Shown one piece after another: positions 23,829 through 33,696 of a stretch of DNA of 64,000 bases (position 1 is the first letter of the stretch; each line of letters starts with the position of its first letter). The DNA lies in the NCBI GenBank assembly GCA_024232965.1, contig JACKQF010000001.1, forward strand, positions 1,116,001-1,180,000, in the 5' to 3' direction. The notes beneath the pieces are model-generated. The model saw only the letters and a program-made list of their open reading frames with translations. It did no database searches and was not told the origin of the DNA. Position numbers and translations under genes: made by a program. This DNA comes from Verrucomicrobiaceae bacterium. Its GTDB lineage: Bacteria; Verrucomicrobiota; Verrucomicrobiia; Verrucomicrobiales; Verrucomicrobiaceae.

Positions 23829-25913
23829 ATGACATTTTATCCTAACCTGATCCGATCCTTGCTCCGCCTCGGCACCTTGGTCCTCATTGCCGCGTCCTCG
23901 CTTTCAGCCGCCGAGAGCGCATCGGTCGGCAATGAGCTCATCGCCCGCGATGTTTCATGGGACGGCGGTCGTGTCTCCACCTCGACGATTCACAATTTCG
24001 TCGGTCAGAGCCAGACGCCGGTCGCGGGCGGTGACGAATTCAGCCTCACCGTTAGGCTGGAGGGAGCCATCGCGGATGTCCGGCTCACGGCGGCGGACTT
24101 TTCCGTGAGTGGCAGCCAGTCTGGTCCAGGGAATGCCTCGCTCGACGTCCGGCTCATCGGAAAGACCGTCCCGCTGGACGTCGTGGTGCGCTACTTTGCA
24201 AAACCTGGCGAGCCTTGGATGCGCAAGCAACTCATCGTCACTGCGCGCCAGCCTTTGCGAATCGGGAAGGTGGAGATCGAGCACATCGCCGTCGCCGATG
24301 CCGTGGCACCCTACCACGCTGACCAGCTCACCGCACGCGGTGCTGCGCAGTGGCGACCGCCGCTCGGCCAGCCGGTTTATACTCAGCAGAGCGGGACGTG
24401 GTGGGGCACTGAATTCCCCGCAGCACGCAACGAAGTGAAGGGCGGCGAGCTCATCTGTGGCTACCTCACTACCGTCGATCTGGCAGTTGGCGAAACGTGG
24501 TCCAGCCACCCTTCCGTCGTAGGTGCTTCCGACAGCCCGGCCTTTGTCAAAGACGCATTCCTCGACTACATCGACGCCACCCGCGCCCGCCCGTTGCGGC
24601 TCCAAACCCAGTACAACTGCTGGTTTGACTACGGCAAGGCGGTGGACACTGACAAGTTCACGGCCAGCGTGCGCAAGGTGAACGAGGAACTCGTCATCGA
24701 CCGCGACGTCCCGCCCCTCCGTGCCTACGTGATTGACGATGGCTGGCAGGACACCGCGAAGGATTGGTCGAGGGGCGGTGTGTGGCCGGTGAACGGCAAA
24801 TTCCCCTCCGACTTTGTACAGGCCCGGGAGGAAGTCGCGCGGGCGAAATCCGCCTTGGGTTTGTGGCTCAGCCCCGGCTGCGTGTTCGGCGGCCAGCCCG
24901 CCATTCCCAAAATGCGCGCCGCTGGCTGGCGCACCCTGGACCCATGGATGTCGCTGACTGGTGCCCCCTACATGGACGCCCTCGAAAAGAGGATGGTCGA
25001 ACTCGCCTCGAGCGGGATTGCCTACTTCAAACTCGACGGCGTCTTCGGGCATCTCAACACGCGCAATTTTGACATCGAAGGCTTCAAGGGCGGCGAACCG
25101 GAACTCAACGACTCCAAATACGATGAGGCCAAAGAGCGCTACCTCGCGCTCGGCTCCGAGCGCCTAATGAAAATCTTCCAGCGCATGGGAACGGCCAATC
25201 CGGATGTTTACATCGTGATCTCGAACGGGGCGTTTCTAAGTCCGTGGTGGCTGCAGCACATCGATGCCGTGTGGATGATCAATGCTGGCGACGCCGCCAA
25301 AGGCACGGATCGCACCGCCGAGCTCGTCTATCGCGATGCCGCCTACTTCCAACTCGCCTCGGCCGACGCGGACAACACTCAGTTTCCGCTCAACTCCATC
25401 TTCAATCACGAGCCGAAAAAGACCGCGACTGGCGAAGCCCCAGACGACTTCCGGCGCTACCTGCTCATGAGCCTCTCCCGCGGCACGAGTTTCGTGGAGC
25501 TTTACCTCAAGACCTTCGAACTCAGCGAAAGCGACTGGGACGTGCTGGCAGAGGGCGTGAAATGGGCCCACCGCATCTTCCCCGCCTTCAAGCGCTCCCG
25601 GATGATCGGCGGCAATCCGAAGATGAGCGAAGTCTATGGCTACACCGGATGGACTACCGACTCCGGCTACCTGTCACTTCACAACCCCTCCGACGAACAG
25701 CGCGAGTTTCAAATCACCCTCGACCGCTCACTCGGACTGCCGAAGTCCGCGACCGGCGAAGGCGCGACGTATCGCATCTCATCGCCCCTCGCCGAAGACG
25801 CTGAGGCATTGCCGAAGACCGCAACTGCAGGGCAGCCCTGCCAGATCAGCCTCCCACCTCGCACGGTCCGCATCCTGGAATTCACCAGGACCGCTCCCGG
25901 CGCGGTGCGCTGA
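23829..25913 (+). CDS. Secreted GH36-like alpha-galactosidase/glycosidase
   Basis: 694 residues with a signal peptide (cleavage near SSLSAAES, residue 26). An N-terminal beta-sandwich (about 30-230) is followed by a TIM barrel. Barrel motifs are AYVIDDGWQ (about 300), the lid segment GLWLSPGC, and YFKLDGVFGH (about 400), where the aspartate of KLDG is the expected nucleophile of GH36/clan D. A C-terminal beta domain ends the protein. The family cleaves alpha-galactosides and related sugars. The enzyme would act in the periplasm or outside the cell, possibly together with the beta-helix protein and sulfatase on plant or algal polysaccharide. The exact sugar is inferred only from the clan. Confidence 0.82.
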   Translation: MTFYPNLIRSLLRLGTLVLIAASSLSAAESASVGNELIARDVSWDGGRVSTSTIHNFVGQSQTPVAGGDEFSLTVRLEGAIADVRLTAADFSVSGSQSGPGNASLDVRLIGKTVPLDVVVRYFAKPGEPWMRKQLIVTARQPLRIGKVEIEHIAVADAVAPYHADQLTARGAAQWRPPLGQPVYTQQSGTWWGTEFPAARNEVKGGELICGYLTTVDLAVGETWSSHPSVVGASDSPAFVKDAFLDYIDATRARPLRLQTQYNCWFDYGKAVDTDKFTASVRKVNEELVIDRDVPPLRAYVIDDGWQDTAKDWSRGGVWPVNGKFPSDFVQAREEVARAKSALGLWLSPGCVFGGQPAIPKMRAAGWRTLDPWMSLTGAPYMDALEKRMVELASSGIAYFKLDGVFGHLNTRNFDIEGFKGGEPELNDSKYDEAKERYLALGSERLMKIFQRMGTANPDVYIVISNGAFLSPWWLQHIDAVWMINAGDAAKGTDRTAELVYRDAAYFQLASADADNTQFPLNSIFNHEPKKTATGEAPDDFRRYLLMSLSRGTSFVELYLKTFELSESDWDVLAEGVKWAHRIFPAFKRSRMIGGNPKMSEVYGYTGWTTDSGYLSLHNPSDEQREFQITLDRSLGLPKSATGEGATYRISSPLAEDAEALPKTATAGQPCQISLPPRTVRILEFTRTAPGAVR

Positions 25914-26152
25914 GTGCCATTTGCGACTGTCTCATTCTCTCGGTACGGCGACGTGGCCAAAAGTCTTCAATGGCGAAGGCGTCACTTCAAGTTGCCGACG
26001 CGCGTGGTCTCTATTTTGGCATTGAGATGCTGCGCTGGCGTGGTGGCCTATTGAGTGGTGTTGCCCTCAGGCGCTCGAGGAGTCTGCGTGGGGGGCCTTG
26101 TGGCACGGTACCGTTTGACGGGTTTTGTGTGTTCTGGTAGGACCCTTTTCTC

Positions 26153-27652
26153 ATGCGACATCTTTTGGTTTATCTTTCGTTGGCGCTTCTGTCGGGAATA
26201 GCTCCTGCATTGGCGCAAAATCGGGCGCTTCTGCCTCTGCGGGAATGGACGAGCTCTGAGGGGGCTCGGCTGAAGGCGGAGCTGATTGGGTTTGAGGGCG
26301 ATGGTGCTTTGCTGCGCTATGAGGATGGTCGGCGGGTGACGGTTCCCGAGGAGCGTTTTTCACCCTTGGATCGGGCGGAATTGGTTCGGGCGAGATTGCT
26401 GAACCTGCATTGGGAGCGGTTCGTGGATTCGCTGGGCACCAGCTTCTTTCAGTCCTACAAGATCCCGGAGCAGCGGGCAGGAAAGGAGATGGCCACGGTA
26501 TTGTCCTTTGGTCCGAATCGATTCAGTCTGGCGATCTACCTGATCACGTCTAAAATCGACTGGCGAAAGTTTGATCAGGTGATCTGCGATGATGGCAGCG
26601 GCCGCGTCCAGATATATGCGTTCAAGCCTGATGATGTGTCCATCTATGGGGAGGGGACGAGCCTGAGGACGAGGGTGGTGGTGACGATCCAACCGGGGCG
26701 CAATGAGGCCTTTATCCCGATCTTGAAGGATCTGGTGGTCAAGAAGCAGGTGTCCTTTAAGGCGCATTCGACAGTGGATGGGAAGAGCGAGGTGATCGCT
26801 CTATCGCCGGATGAGACGGCGGCGCTGGGGGAAATGCTGGCGGTTTATGAAAAGGCGGCGGCGCTGGTCCGGGAGGGGGTGATCCAGCGGGCACCGCTGC
26901 AGCAGCAGACGTTTGGGGCTCCGGCGGCGCCGTCGGCTGGGACTGTGCCTGGGCCGTCAGTGGCTGGGGGTGTGGGTGAGGCGGAGCTGGCGAAGTATAA
27001 AAACCAACGGATGGACAGTCGGCTGGGCGAGATCACTTGGACGCCTCCGGGTGGGGCGGCGGAGAAGGTGGAGGGTCTGGGGTGGATCCGCACGTCTGTG
27101 GTGGTCCGAAAAAACGACGGGACTGTGGCGGCGATTCCCTTTGTGGAAATGGATAAGGCCGCAAGGGATCGAATCCTGGAGGAGCGGATCAAGCGGCACG
27201 TGGGCAAGGAACTCGGGGAATCGGAGTTGTGGTGGTATCACTTCCCGAAGGATTGGGACGAGAACCGGCGCGATTTTCATCAGGCCTTTACCTTTGTGCG
27301 GCATAAGGCCAAGGATGATCCGCAAATGTTTGGACGGTTTTTTACCAGTCGGTTTAATGGCGATGCAATCGATGCCCTTTATGTGCAGCCTGCGGATGGC
27401 GGTAATCTCTTGAAGATCCCGGTCGAGGGGCGTCTGACGCGGAAGTACAAGGGATCCAAGGACACGTATTCGATCCTGACAGTGCGGCTGGAGCGGAAGG
27501 ATGTGGAGAGGATCCTGCAGCTGATGGATTCGCCCAAAATCATGGTCCGGCTCTCGAGTGGCGCGAACGCGGTGGATATCCTTTTGGCAGAGGAGTATCT
27601 CGCGGCATCGAAGGAAGCGATGGCGTTGTATCACTGGGATTTTGAAGGATAA
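26153..27652 (+). CDS. Secreted protein with SHD1-like N-terminal domain
   Basis: 499 residues with a signal peptide (MRHLLVYLSLALLSGIAPALAQ). The first mature segment, REWTSSEGARLKAELIGFEG...RRVTVPEERFSPLDR, is the SHD1-like motif common in planctomycete and verrucomicrobial exported proteins. It probably mediates protein-protein or surface binding. The middle and C-terminal parts (about 100-500) have no family that I recognise. A Pro/Ala/Gly-rich linker sits near 245-275, and a second REW/SHD1-like strand pattern may recur around 285-340 (RLGEITWTPPGG...VPFVEMDKAARD). The 239 bases upstream contain no gene. Confidence 0.7.
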   Translation: MRHLLVYLSLALLSGIAPALAQNRALLPLREWTSSEGARLKAELIGFEGDGALLRYEDGRRVTVPEERFSPLDRAELVRARLLNLHWERFVDSLGTSFFQSYKIPEQRAGKEMATVLSFGPNRFSLAIYLITSKIDWRKFDQVICDDGSGRVQIYAFKPDDVSIYGEGTSLRTRVVVTIQPGRNEAFIPILKDLVVKKQVSFKAHSTVDGKSEVIALSPDETAALGEMLAVYEKAAALVREGVIQRAPLQQQTFGAPAAPSAGTVPGPSVAGGVGEAELAKYKNQRMDSRLGEITWTPPGGAAEKVEGLGWIRTSVVVRKNDGTVAAIPFVEMDKAARDRILEERIKRHVGKELGESELWWYHFPKDWDENRRDFHQAFTFVRHKAKDDPQMFGRFFTSRFNGDAIDALYVQPADGGNLLKIPVEGRLTRKYKGSKDTYSILTVRLERKDVERILQLMDSPKIMVRLSSGANAVDILLAEEYLAASKEAMALYHWDFEG

Positions 27653-27726
27653 GCGTGCTGGGGAATGAATCGCGCGGTGGCGAAATTTTTGCATGACCTG
27701 GGTAGGGGGCTGCGCATGGGTGGGGG

Positions 27727-28707
27727 ATGTTCCAGAGGTTAAAGACATTGTTCTTTGTGCTGCTGCCGATTTTTGCGGTGGCGGTGCTGTTGCTGAGTTG
27801 GTGGGCGGGCACGGACCTGGCGCAGCCGACGCGGCGGGTTCTGCAAGACTATCACCGTGACTTTCTAAAAGAGCCGGGGCTGCACGGGGTGAAGATTACC
27901 CCCTTTGAGACTGCGTCTGGTGCTCCCTGTCTGATGCTGTCGCCGATTGCAAGCGGGACGCTAGGGCCGCGCGGGGAGAAGGTGCGGGCGCAGGTCGCGT
28001 TGGATGGTCAGGAACTGGGGGCTCCGGGGCAGATCCGGGGCACGCTGGTGCTGCTGCATGGGCGGCACGGTCGCAAGGAGGACTATCTCTTGATTGCGGA
28101 ACGCTTTTGCGCGGTGGGGTTTCGCTGCTTGATTCCCGATCTTCCTGGGCATGGGGACCATCCGGAAAAAGTGGCGGGTTTTGGCCAGAGGGAGTCGGGT
28201 TTGCCGAAGGAGGTGCTGACGACGGCGGCGGGGAAGTTCGGATTTGAGCCAGGTCCAGCAGGGCTGATGGGGCTGTCGATGGGGGGCGCGGTGGCGGTGC
28301 AGGCTGCTGCTGCGGACCCAGGAACCTGGGAGGCGCTGATCGTGGTCTCGAGCTTTGACCGACTGATCACGGTGGTGGAGCATCAGGCGAACGCTCGGGT
28401 GGGGAGCCTGATTGGGCGGCTATGCACTTGGGGGACGGAGAAGATTTTTGGCTGGCGGGCAGGGGTGCCCTTACGGGAGGTGCAATCGGTGGAGACGGCA
28501 GCAAAGCTAACGCTGCCGACTTTGATCGCGCACGGCACTGCTGATGGGGTGATCCCGTTATCGAGCGGGAAGGCGCTTTACGCGGCGCTGACGATGCCAG
28601 ACAAGCAATGGATCGAAATTCCAAAGGCGAATCACGACAACGTGCTGATCACCGACTTTCCAATCTACGCGACGATGGCGGAGTGGTTCTTGCGCTGGGT
28701 GCGCTAG
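27727..28707 (+). CDS. Membrane-anchored alpha/beta hydrolase
   Basis: 326 residues. An N-terminal helix (LFFVLLPIFAVAVLLLSWW) anchors or exports the protein. The hydrolase core has the oxyanion region LVLLHGRHGRKEDY, the nucleophile elbow GLSMGGAVA (serine near 182), the acid in AHGTADGVIP, and the histidine in KANHDNVL. The IPDLPGHGDH strand is typical of lysophospholipase/BAAT-like hydrolases. Substrate unknown. It begins 74 bases after the SHD1-like gene. Confidence 0.82.
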   Translation: MFQRLKTLFFVLLPIFAVAVLLLSWWAGTDLAQPTRRVLQDYHRDFLKEPGLHGVKITPFETASGAPCLMLSPIASGTLGPRGEKVRAQVALDGQELGAPGQIRGTLVLLHGRHGRKEDYLLIAERFCAVGFRCLIPDLPGHGDHPEKVAGFGQRESGLPKEVLTTAAGKFGFEPGPAGLMGLSMGGAVAVQAAAADPGTWEALIVVSSFDRLITVVEHQANARVGSLIGRLCTWGTEKIFGWRAGVPLREVQSVETAAKLTLPTLIAHGTADGVIPLSSGKALYAALTMPDKQWIEIPKANHDNVLITDFPIYATMAEWFLRWVR

Positions 28708-28860
28708 CGATTCAATGGAAATGACTGACCACGGGAGACACTGAGATTTGGAGTGATGGAGTCCTTGGGGGGACTGCGATTCCCTCCCGCACGAGGCTAA
28801 GCGCCATCCGCTGCCTCCGAGCTCTGCAAGAGTCTGTAGTGCGCGCGATGCAGCCCCGCC

Positions 28861-29325
28861 TCAGTCTGGTTGGCGTTTCATCTCGAAAGTGCCGTGATCG
28901 AGGGAGGAGCGGTAGCTGGCGCTGAATTCGGTGGAAGTCGAGGTGCCGCCGTAAGTGTACTCGCCGCCAATCCAAGCGGGCATCTGGTGGTGGCCTGTAA
29001 GGACGTAGCGTCCGCCCAGTGGGGTGAAGGTGTGCTGGGTGACAAAGGTGGCGCTGAGGATTCTCTTCCATGAGGCCCAGTAGCGCACGGTGCGGTCGTG
29101 CGGGTGGGCGGCGTCGGGCTGGGAGATGATGGCCTTCAGTTTTCCCTTGTGGCCGGTGGCCTCGCTGACCCAGCTGCCGGTCCAGGCGCCGCTGAGTTCG
29201 TCGTGGGGGGCTTTTTGGGCGGCCTTCCAATCGCGATTGAAGCCGATGCCGCATGAACTCAATCCGCAGGCTGCGGCGAGGGCGAGCATTGGCAGGAGAA
29301 CTTGGTGTCGGATAAATCGTTTCAT
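28861..29325 (-). CDS. Small lipoprotein of unknown function
   Basis: 154 residues from ATG 29325, which begins a lipoprotein signal peptide with a lipobox at LSSCG (cysteine about residue 25). The mature domain (WTGSWVSEATGHKGKLKAIISQ ... GRYVLTGHH ... GTFEMKRQ) looks like a small beta-barrel of lipocalin/DUF type with alternating strands. No family is firmly recognised. It lies 38 bases downstream of the DsbD-N-like gene's stop boundary on the same strand side, but in front of it in transcription order, so it could be the first gene of that unit. Confidence 0.6.
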   Translation of the reverse strand: MKRFIRHQVLLPMLALAAACGLSSCGIGFNRDWKAAQKAPHDELSGAWTGSWVSEATGHKGKLKAIISQPDAAHPHDRTVRYWASWKRILSATFVTQHTFTPLGGRYVLTGHHQMPAWIGGEYTYGGTSTSTEFSASYRSSLDHGTFEMKRQPD

Positions 29326-29363
29326 GGTTAGACACTGAAAACGCTGCCGAGGCATCTTTCCAT

Positions 29364-30209
29364 TCAGCGCTTGATGATTGGGGCGACACTCAGGCTCTTG
29401 ATCGAGCCGTTTTTGAGCCAACCAGCCTCGTTGTGGACGATGCACAGGGCCTTCTCAGGTGGGTGCTTGGCCATGTAGGCCTCGGAATCGCAATCGAGTG
29501 TGAATTCGATTGCCCCCCCAGGGAGAGGGGTGCTGCGCTGCTCGCCATCGGTGTCGATCCAGCCATCTTCAGTGAAGACAATGAGTTTGGCGGGATCGCT
29601 GATGGGCTGGGCATCGGGAGAAGCGGGAGTGAGAGTGAGGACGAGCTTTTTCTCGCGCTCTGTGGCGGTCGCGGTCCAGGCTGATGAGGATTGCGGCAGC
29701 GTGGCCTTTTCTTTGAGGAGAACTGGCGTCCACTTGGGATCGGCGCGGGGAGGGGATGCATCGACGGGTAAGGTGATGCTCAGGTCCTTGAATCCGGGAT
29801 TGCATGCCCTGGAACAGCACATCCAGCCTGCCTTTCCCTTGATGGTAACATTTTCACCAGGGTTGAGGGTGGCGGGCGGCGTGACGGTGGCCCAAAGTAG
29901 GACGTCACGTTCGTAGCCCTGGGCCTTGATTGTGAACATTAGGATTCGCTCCGGGGCAGGGTATTGCAAGGCTGTGGCGGTGAACCCCTCTGGCAAATCC
30001 CAGGCCATGCTTGTCGGCACGCCCACGATTCCAGGCAGCCGCCAGTAGGTGTGGTAGCCGGGTTCGTGCTGGATGAAGACGCCGACGTCAAAGGGTTTAC
30101 CGGGCTGAACGTGACTGACGGTGCTGACGAGCTGAATGCTCATGCCCGTCTGGGCACAGAGGTTAGGCGCTAGGCACAAAAAGAGGGTGGCGAGGGCAGG
30201 ACGTAACAT
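29364..30209 (-). CDS. Secreted DsbD N-terminal-domain-like protein
   Basis: 281 residues from ATG 30209 with a signal peptide (MLRPALATLFLCLAPNLCAQ). The mature part resembles the periplasmic N-terminal domain of thiol:disulfide interchange protein DsbD. It has the strand GYHTYWRLPGIVGVP, EGFTATALQYPAPER, and the cysteine site WMCCSRACNPG (three cysteines). The membrane and thioredoxin parts of DsbD are absent, so it probably accepts electrons from a separate CcdA-like protein. The upstream in-frame extension to 30440 lacks signal character. A role in copper or cytochrome maturation is conceivable but not shown. Confidence 0.75.
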   Translation of the reverse strand: MLRPALATLFLCLAPNLCAQTGMSIQLVSTVSHVQPGKPFDVGVFIQHEPGYHTYWRLPGIVGVPTSMAWDLPEGFTATALQYPAPERILMFTIKAQGYERDVLLWATVTPPATLNPGENVTIKGKAGWMCCSRACNPGFKDLSITLPVDASPPRADPKWTPVLLKEKATLPQSSSAWTATATEREKKLVLTLTPASPDAQPISDPAKLIVFTEDGWIDTDGEQRSTPLPGGAIEFTLDCDSEAYMAKHPPEKALCIVHNEAGWLKNGSIKSLSVAPIIKR

Positions 30210-30289
30210 GGGGTCAAAGGGTAACGTCTGCCAACTGGCTGTCTTTTGCTGAAGTGCGACCTGAATTTGCCCCACCCAGCGGGGATGCG

Positions 30290-30766
30290 TCAGCGCAGGG
30301 CGATGTTTCTTTCGCTGATCTGGTCGTTCAGGGTACAAAGGTCGATCAGCCAAAGGATGCCGGCGGGGATCATCAGGGGAATGAGCCCGGTCAGAGACGC
30401 AATGCCAGAAAGGAAGAGGCAAAGCAGACCGGTAAACCACTTATCCAGATAGAGGCGATGCACGCCGAACAGGCCCAGAAAGGTCAGCAGGACCCACGCC
30501 AAGGTGTAGTTGACCGGACCAGTTTGGTAGATTCGATCTGCGCGTCGATCCATCCCTGGGATGAGAAATAGGTCGACGATCCAGCCCACGAGCAACAGTC
30601 CGCCGGTGAAGAACCAGAGCGTTCCGGTAAGGGGCTTGCCGTAATAGAATCGGTGGGCACCTGTGAATCCAAAAATCCACAAGATATAACCCGCCAGCAT
30701 GTTGTGGGTGCTAGAGCGGGTGACGAGCTCTGGGGATTGATCAGGCGATGGAGCGATGGCGGTCAT
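30290..30766 (-). CDS. Membrane protein with two TM2 domains
   Basis: 158 residues (ATG 30766) made of two consecutive TM2 units. The first is LWIFGFTGAHRFYYGKPLTGTLWFFTGG, ending in VDLFLIPGM. The second is LGLFGVHRLYLDKWFTGLLC, ending in IDLCTL. Each has two helices and the conserved G-x-H-R-F/L-Y-x-G/D-K. TM2 proteins are widespread, with unclear function. The duplicated form here is longer than the usual single-unit bacterial type. It is transcribed divergently from the GreA-like gene, with 161 bases between the starts. Confidence 0.85.
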   Translation of the reverse strand: MTAIAPSPDQSPELVTRSSTHNMLAGYILWIFGFTGAHRFYYGKPLTGTLWFFTGGLLLVGWIVDLFLIPGMDRRADRIYQTGPVNYTLAWVLLTFLGLFGVHRLYLDKWFTGLLCLFLSGIASLTGLIPLMIPAGILWLIDLCTLNDQISERNIALR

Positions 30767-30927
30767 TTTAAAATGGGGCGGAGGGTTGATTCCGCCCGGC
30801 ATTTCCAATGATGGATGCTGTGGATGGTCTGGCGATTACGATCTGGGTGGGGTTTTGGAACGGAAGTCGCAATGTATGTACGGTTTCATTTGCTACCGGT
30901 CCGCACCTTTTTATGGTAGGCGGACGC

Positions 30928-32772
30928 ATGAATGAAGAGGTGCAGAATGTAGTGGCCGCCGGCAAGTTGAGCCAGGCGGATGGTGAAAAGGTTTCTCGTT
31001 TGGAACCTGGAACATATTGCCAGCATAAGAGCTGGGGTGTCGGGCGTATCGCCCATTGGGACCTCATCGGTGACCGGCTGATTATTGATTTCGAAGGGAA
31101 ACCCGGGCATCCCATGAAGCTGGCCTTCAGTGCAGCAACGCTGGAAGTGCTGCCTGACGATCACATCATGGCGCAACGTCTGAGGGATCTGCCAAGTGTC
31201 CAGAAGCTGGCCAAGGAGAATGCTCCAGGCCTTGTGGAACTGGCGCTGAAGAGCAATGGCGGCAGCCTGACTCTGGATGTGCTGGAGCGTATGGTCAAAG
31301 GCTCCGTCATCGGCGATGGCGAATACAAGAAGTGGTGGGAGAACGCCAAGAAGGCGCTCAAAAACACCCGTCACATCGTTGTCCCAAGCAAGCGCACGGA
31401 GCCTCTGCTGCTGCGTGATGCCTCCGAAAAACCTAGCATTTTGCTGCTGAAGGACTTCCTCGCGGCACGCGATCTGAAGACCAAGACGGTCGCATTGGCG
31501 GCGATCTCCAAGGACCTGGATTTGTTTGAGGATCCGAAGACGGACCTTCTCCCGGTGTTCCAGGACATCTCTGATGTCGTCAGGAAGACGCACAAGTTGC
31601 ACCTGAAGGAATGTCTGCACCTGCTCCTGCTGCGTGATGAATTGGTCGAAGAGGCCAAGATGGATGCTGCACCGATGGGTTCCATGAAGGTCTCTGACCT
31701 TCTGGCCGATGCGCGTCAGCAATTGGCAGAAGCCGTCAAGGGCGTGCCAGTCGGCATGATGGGTCGTCTCTACCGTGCCTTCCCCGCGGCCTTTCCAGAT
31801 CGCGCTTGGGTGACGGAGTGTCTGAACCATCTGACCCGCACCGGCGGTCGTGCGGTCTCCGAGATCGCTGCTGTTCTGGATCAGAATGATGAGCTAGACG
31901 TCCTGGTCGAGTTCTTGAAGAAATCCGTCCGCAATCGTAACCTGAGCGGCGATCTCCTCATCTGGATGTGCAAAGAGCGCACCCGTCTGGCGGAGTCTGT
32001 TTTTGATATCGACCTGGGCAACGCTCTGCTAAGCGCCCTGGAAGACGACCACATGCAGGGTGGGCCTAAGCGCACCGGTCGTCTTAGCGATGCCTTCACC
32101 GAAGACCGCGGTCTGCTGGGTGAAATGGTCGCCGATGCCGATGAAGACGAGGTCCGTCTGTTCGCCAAGCGCATTCTCAGCATGAATGTCTTCGACGAAC
32201 TGACCCGCCGTTCTCTCATGGCGCGCATTATCAAGGCTCGCCCAGAGATGGAAGCCCTTGTGCAGGACAGCACATCTTCGAAGCAGGATGACTCCCTCAT
32301 CGTGTCCTGGGAAAGCCTGGAACGTCGCAAGAAAGAGCTCGATGAGCTGGCGACCGTTAAGATTCCACAGAACAAAAACGACATTCAAATTGCCCGTGCT
32401 GAAGGTGACCTTCGTGAAAACGGTGGTTACAAGGCAGCTCGTGAACAGCAGGCCGTCCTTCTGCGGATGCAGGGGAAAATGGAGCGCGAACTGCGCAAGG
32501 CTCGCGGCACCGATTTCGCTGACGTTGCGACTGACAAGGTCGGTATCGGCACGGTCGTCGTCGTGCAAGACGAGGGCACCAGTGACAAGGAAACCTTCAC
32601 CATTCTAGGTGCGTGGGATGGCGATGTGGAAAAGAACATCGTCTCCTACCTGTCCGACAGCGCGATTGCGATGATCGGTAAGAAGGTCGGAGATTCGGTC
32701 GAACTTCCAACCGACACTGGCGGTAAGCGCCAAGTGAAGGTCGTAGACATCAGCGCCTTTAACAAAGCCTGA
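30928..32772 (+). CDS. greA: Long GreA-type transcription elongation factor
   Basis: 614 residues from ATG 30928. The last 160 or so are a GreA/GreB module: a coiled coil with the acidic tip GDLRENGGYKAAREQQ (D and E of the GDLxEN motif that rescues backtracked RNA polymerase are present) and the FKBP-like domain ending VGDSVELPTDTGGKRQVKVV. The preceding 450 residues are helical. They begin with a small KOW/beta domain (YCQHKSWGVGRIAHWDLIGD). Chlamydial GreA has a comparable long N-terminal extension, which supports the PVC placement. Further in-frame ATGs lie upstream at 30913 and 30808; the latter is unlikely because the translated stretch is atypical. Confidence 0.88.
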   Translation: MNEEVQNVVAAGKLSQADGEKVSRLEPGTYCQHKSWGVGRIAHWDLIGDRLIIDFEGKPGHPMKLAFSAATLEVLPDDHIMAQRLRDLPSVQKLAKENAPGLVELALKSNGGSLTLDVLERMVKGSVIGDGEYKKWWENAKKALKNTRHIVVPSKRTEPLLLRDASEKPSILLLKDFLAARDLKTKTVALAAISKDLDLFEDPKTDLLPVFQDISDVVRKTHKLHLKECLHLLLLRDELVEEAKMDAAPMGSMKVSDLLADARQQLAEAVKGVPVGMMGRLYRAFPAAFPDRAWVTECLNHLTRTGGRAVSEIAAVLDQNDELDVLVEFLKKSVRNRNLSGDLLIWMCKERTRLAESVFDIDLGNALLSALEDDHMQGGPKRTGRLSDAFTEDRGLLGEMVADADEDEVRLFAKRILSMNVFDELTRRSLMARIIKARPEMEALVQDSTSSKQDDSLIVSWESLERRKKELDELATVKIPQNKNDIQIARAEGDLRENGGYKAAREQQAVLLRMQGKMERELRKARGTDFADVATDKVGIGTVVVVQDEGTSDKETFTILGAWDGDVEKNIVSYLSDSAIAMIGKKVGDSVELPTDTGGKRQVKVVDISAFNKA

Positions 32773-32802
32773 TCTGCCTGAGGCTAACCCCGGACTGAGA
32801 TC

Positions 32803-33687
32803 ATGTCGTTCCGGCTGGAGATGCTGCAGGTAGCGCGGGTCGCACCGAAAATGCTTGGGGAGGCCACCGAACTGGTGGCCGCCTTTTTTCGTAGCCGACA
32901 GCATGCCTGCGGTGGTTTCTTGGATCGCGATGACAAGCCGGACCTTTATTACACCGTGTTTGGCATTGAGGGCCTGCAGGCGCTGCGCTGTGATCTTGAT
33001 CTACCCCCGATTCGGACTTGGCTAGAGACGTTTGCGAACGGAGAAACGCTGGATTTTGTGCACCTATGCTGCCTAGCGCGCTGCTGGGCCGGTGTGGGAT
33101 TGGAGACGTTACCGATGGTGCGCCGGGAGGCCATGGCTGCGGAGTTGGAAAAGTGGCGTAGTGCGGATGGTGGCTATCATGTGGCCAAGGGCCGTGATGT
33201 GGGCAGTGCGTATGGTGGGCTGTTGGGCTTTAGTTTTTACGAGGATCTGCAACTGCCTTTCCCACAGGTGGAGCGTCTCGTCGACAGCATGCAGGCCCTG
33301 CGATTGGAGGATGGCTCCTGGGCGAATGAGCGTTTTCTTCCTGTGGGGACTACACCTTCGACTGCTGCGGCCGCTTCTCTTTATCGGCGACTCGGCTGGG
33401 ATCCTGAGGTGCGAGTGGCGCAGTGGATTCTGGGCATGCAGCACGAGGCCGGTGGATTTATTGCGTTCAAGGGATCGCCCATGCCGGATCTGCTATCGAC
33501 GGCGGTGGCACTGCACGGACTTCAAGGCATGCAGGCAAATCTGGATTCTTTGCGCGAGCTCTGCCTCGACTACATCGATTCTTTGTGGAGCGCAGCGGGC
33601 GGGTTTCATGGGAATTGGGCGGACAACACGCTGGACTGCGAGTACACCTATTACGGGTTGCTGGCGCTGGGGCATCTCGCCGTATAG
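32803..33687 (+). CDS. Prenyltransferase/squalene-cyclase-like alpha-toroid protein
   Basis: 294 residues built of repeated helical hairpins with QxxxGGF/GxW-type turns: RSRQHACGGFLDRDDKPDLYYTVFG, KWRSADGGYHVAKG, LRLEDGSWANE, MQHEAGGFIAFKGSPMPDL and AAGGFHGNWADNTLDCEYTYYGL. This matches the prenyltransferase beta-subunit/terpene-cyclase repeat. Such stand-alone toroids are common in PVC bacteria and usually lack known substrates. A D-C-E near the end recalls the zinc ligands of protein prenyltransferase beta subunits, but the full ligand set is not evident. The downstream regulator's ribosome-binding site overlaps its stop. Confidence 0.78.
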   Translation: MSFRLEMLQVARVAPKMLGEATELVAAFFRSRQHACGGFLDRDDKPDLYYTVFGIEGLQALRCDLDLPPIRTWLETFANGETLDFVHLCCLARCWAGVGLETLPMVRREAMAAELEKWRSADGGYHVAKGRDVGSAYGGLLGFSFYEDLQLPFPQVERLVDSMQALRLEDGSWANERFLPVGTTPSTAAAASLYRRLGWDPEVRVAQWILGMQHEAGGFIAFKGSPMPDLLSTAVALHGLQGMQANLDSLRELCLDYIDSLWSAAGGFHGNWADNTLDCEYTYYGLLALGHLAV

Positions 33688-33696
33688 GAGGATCAA

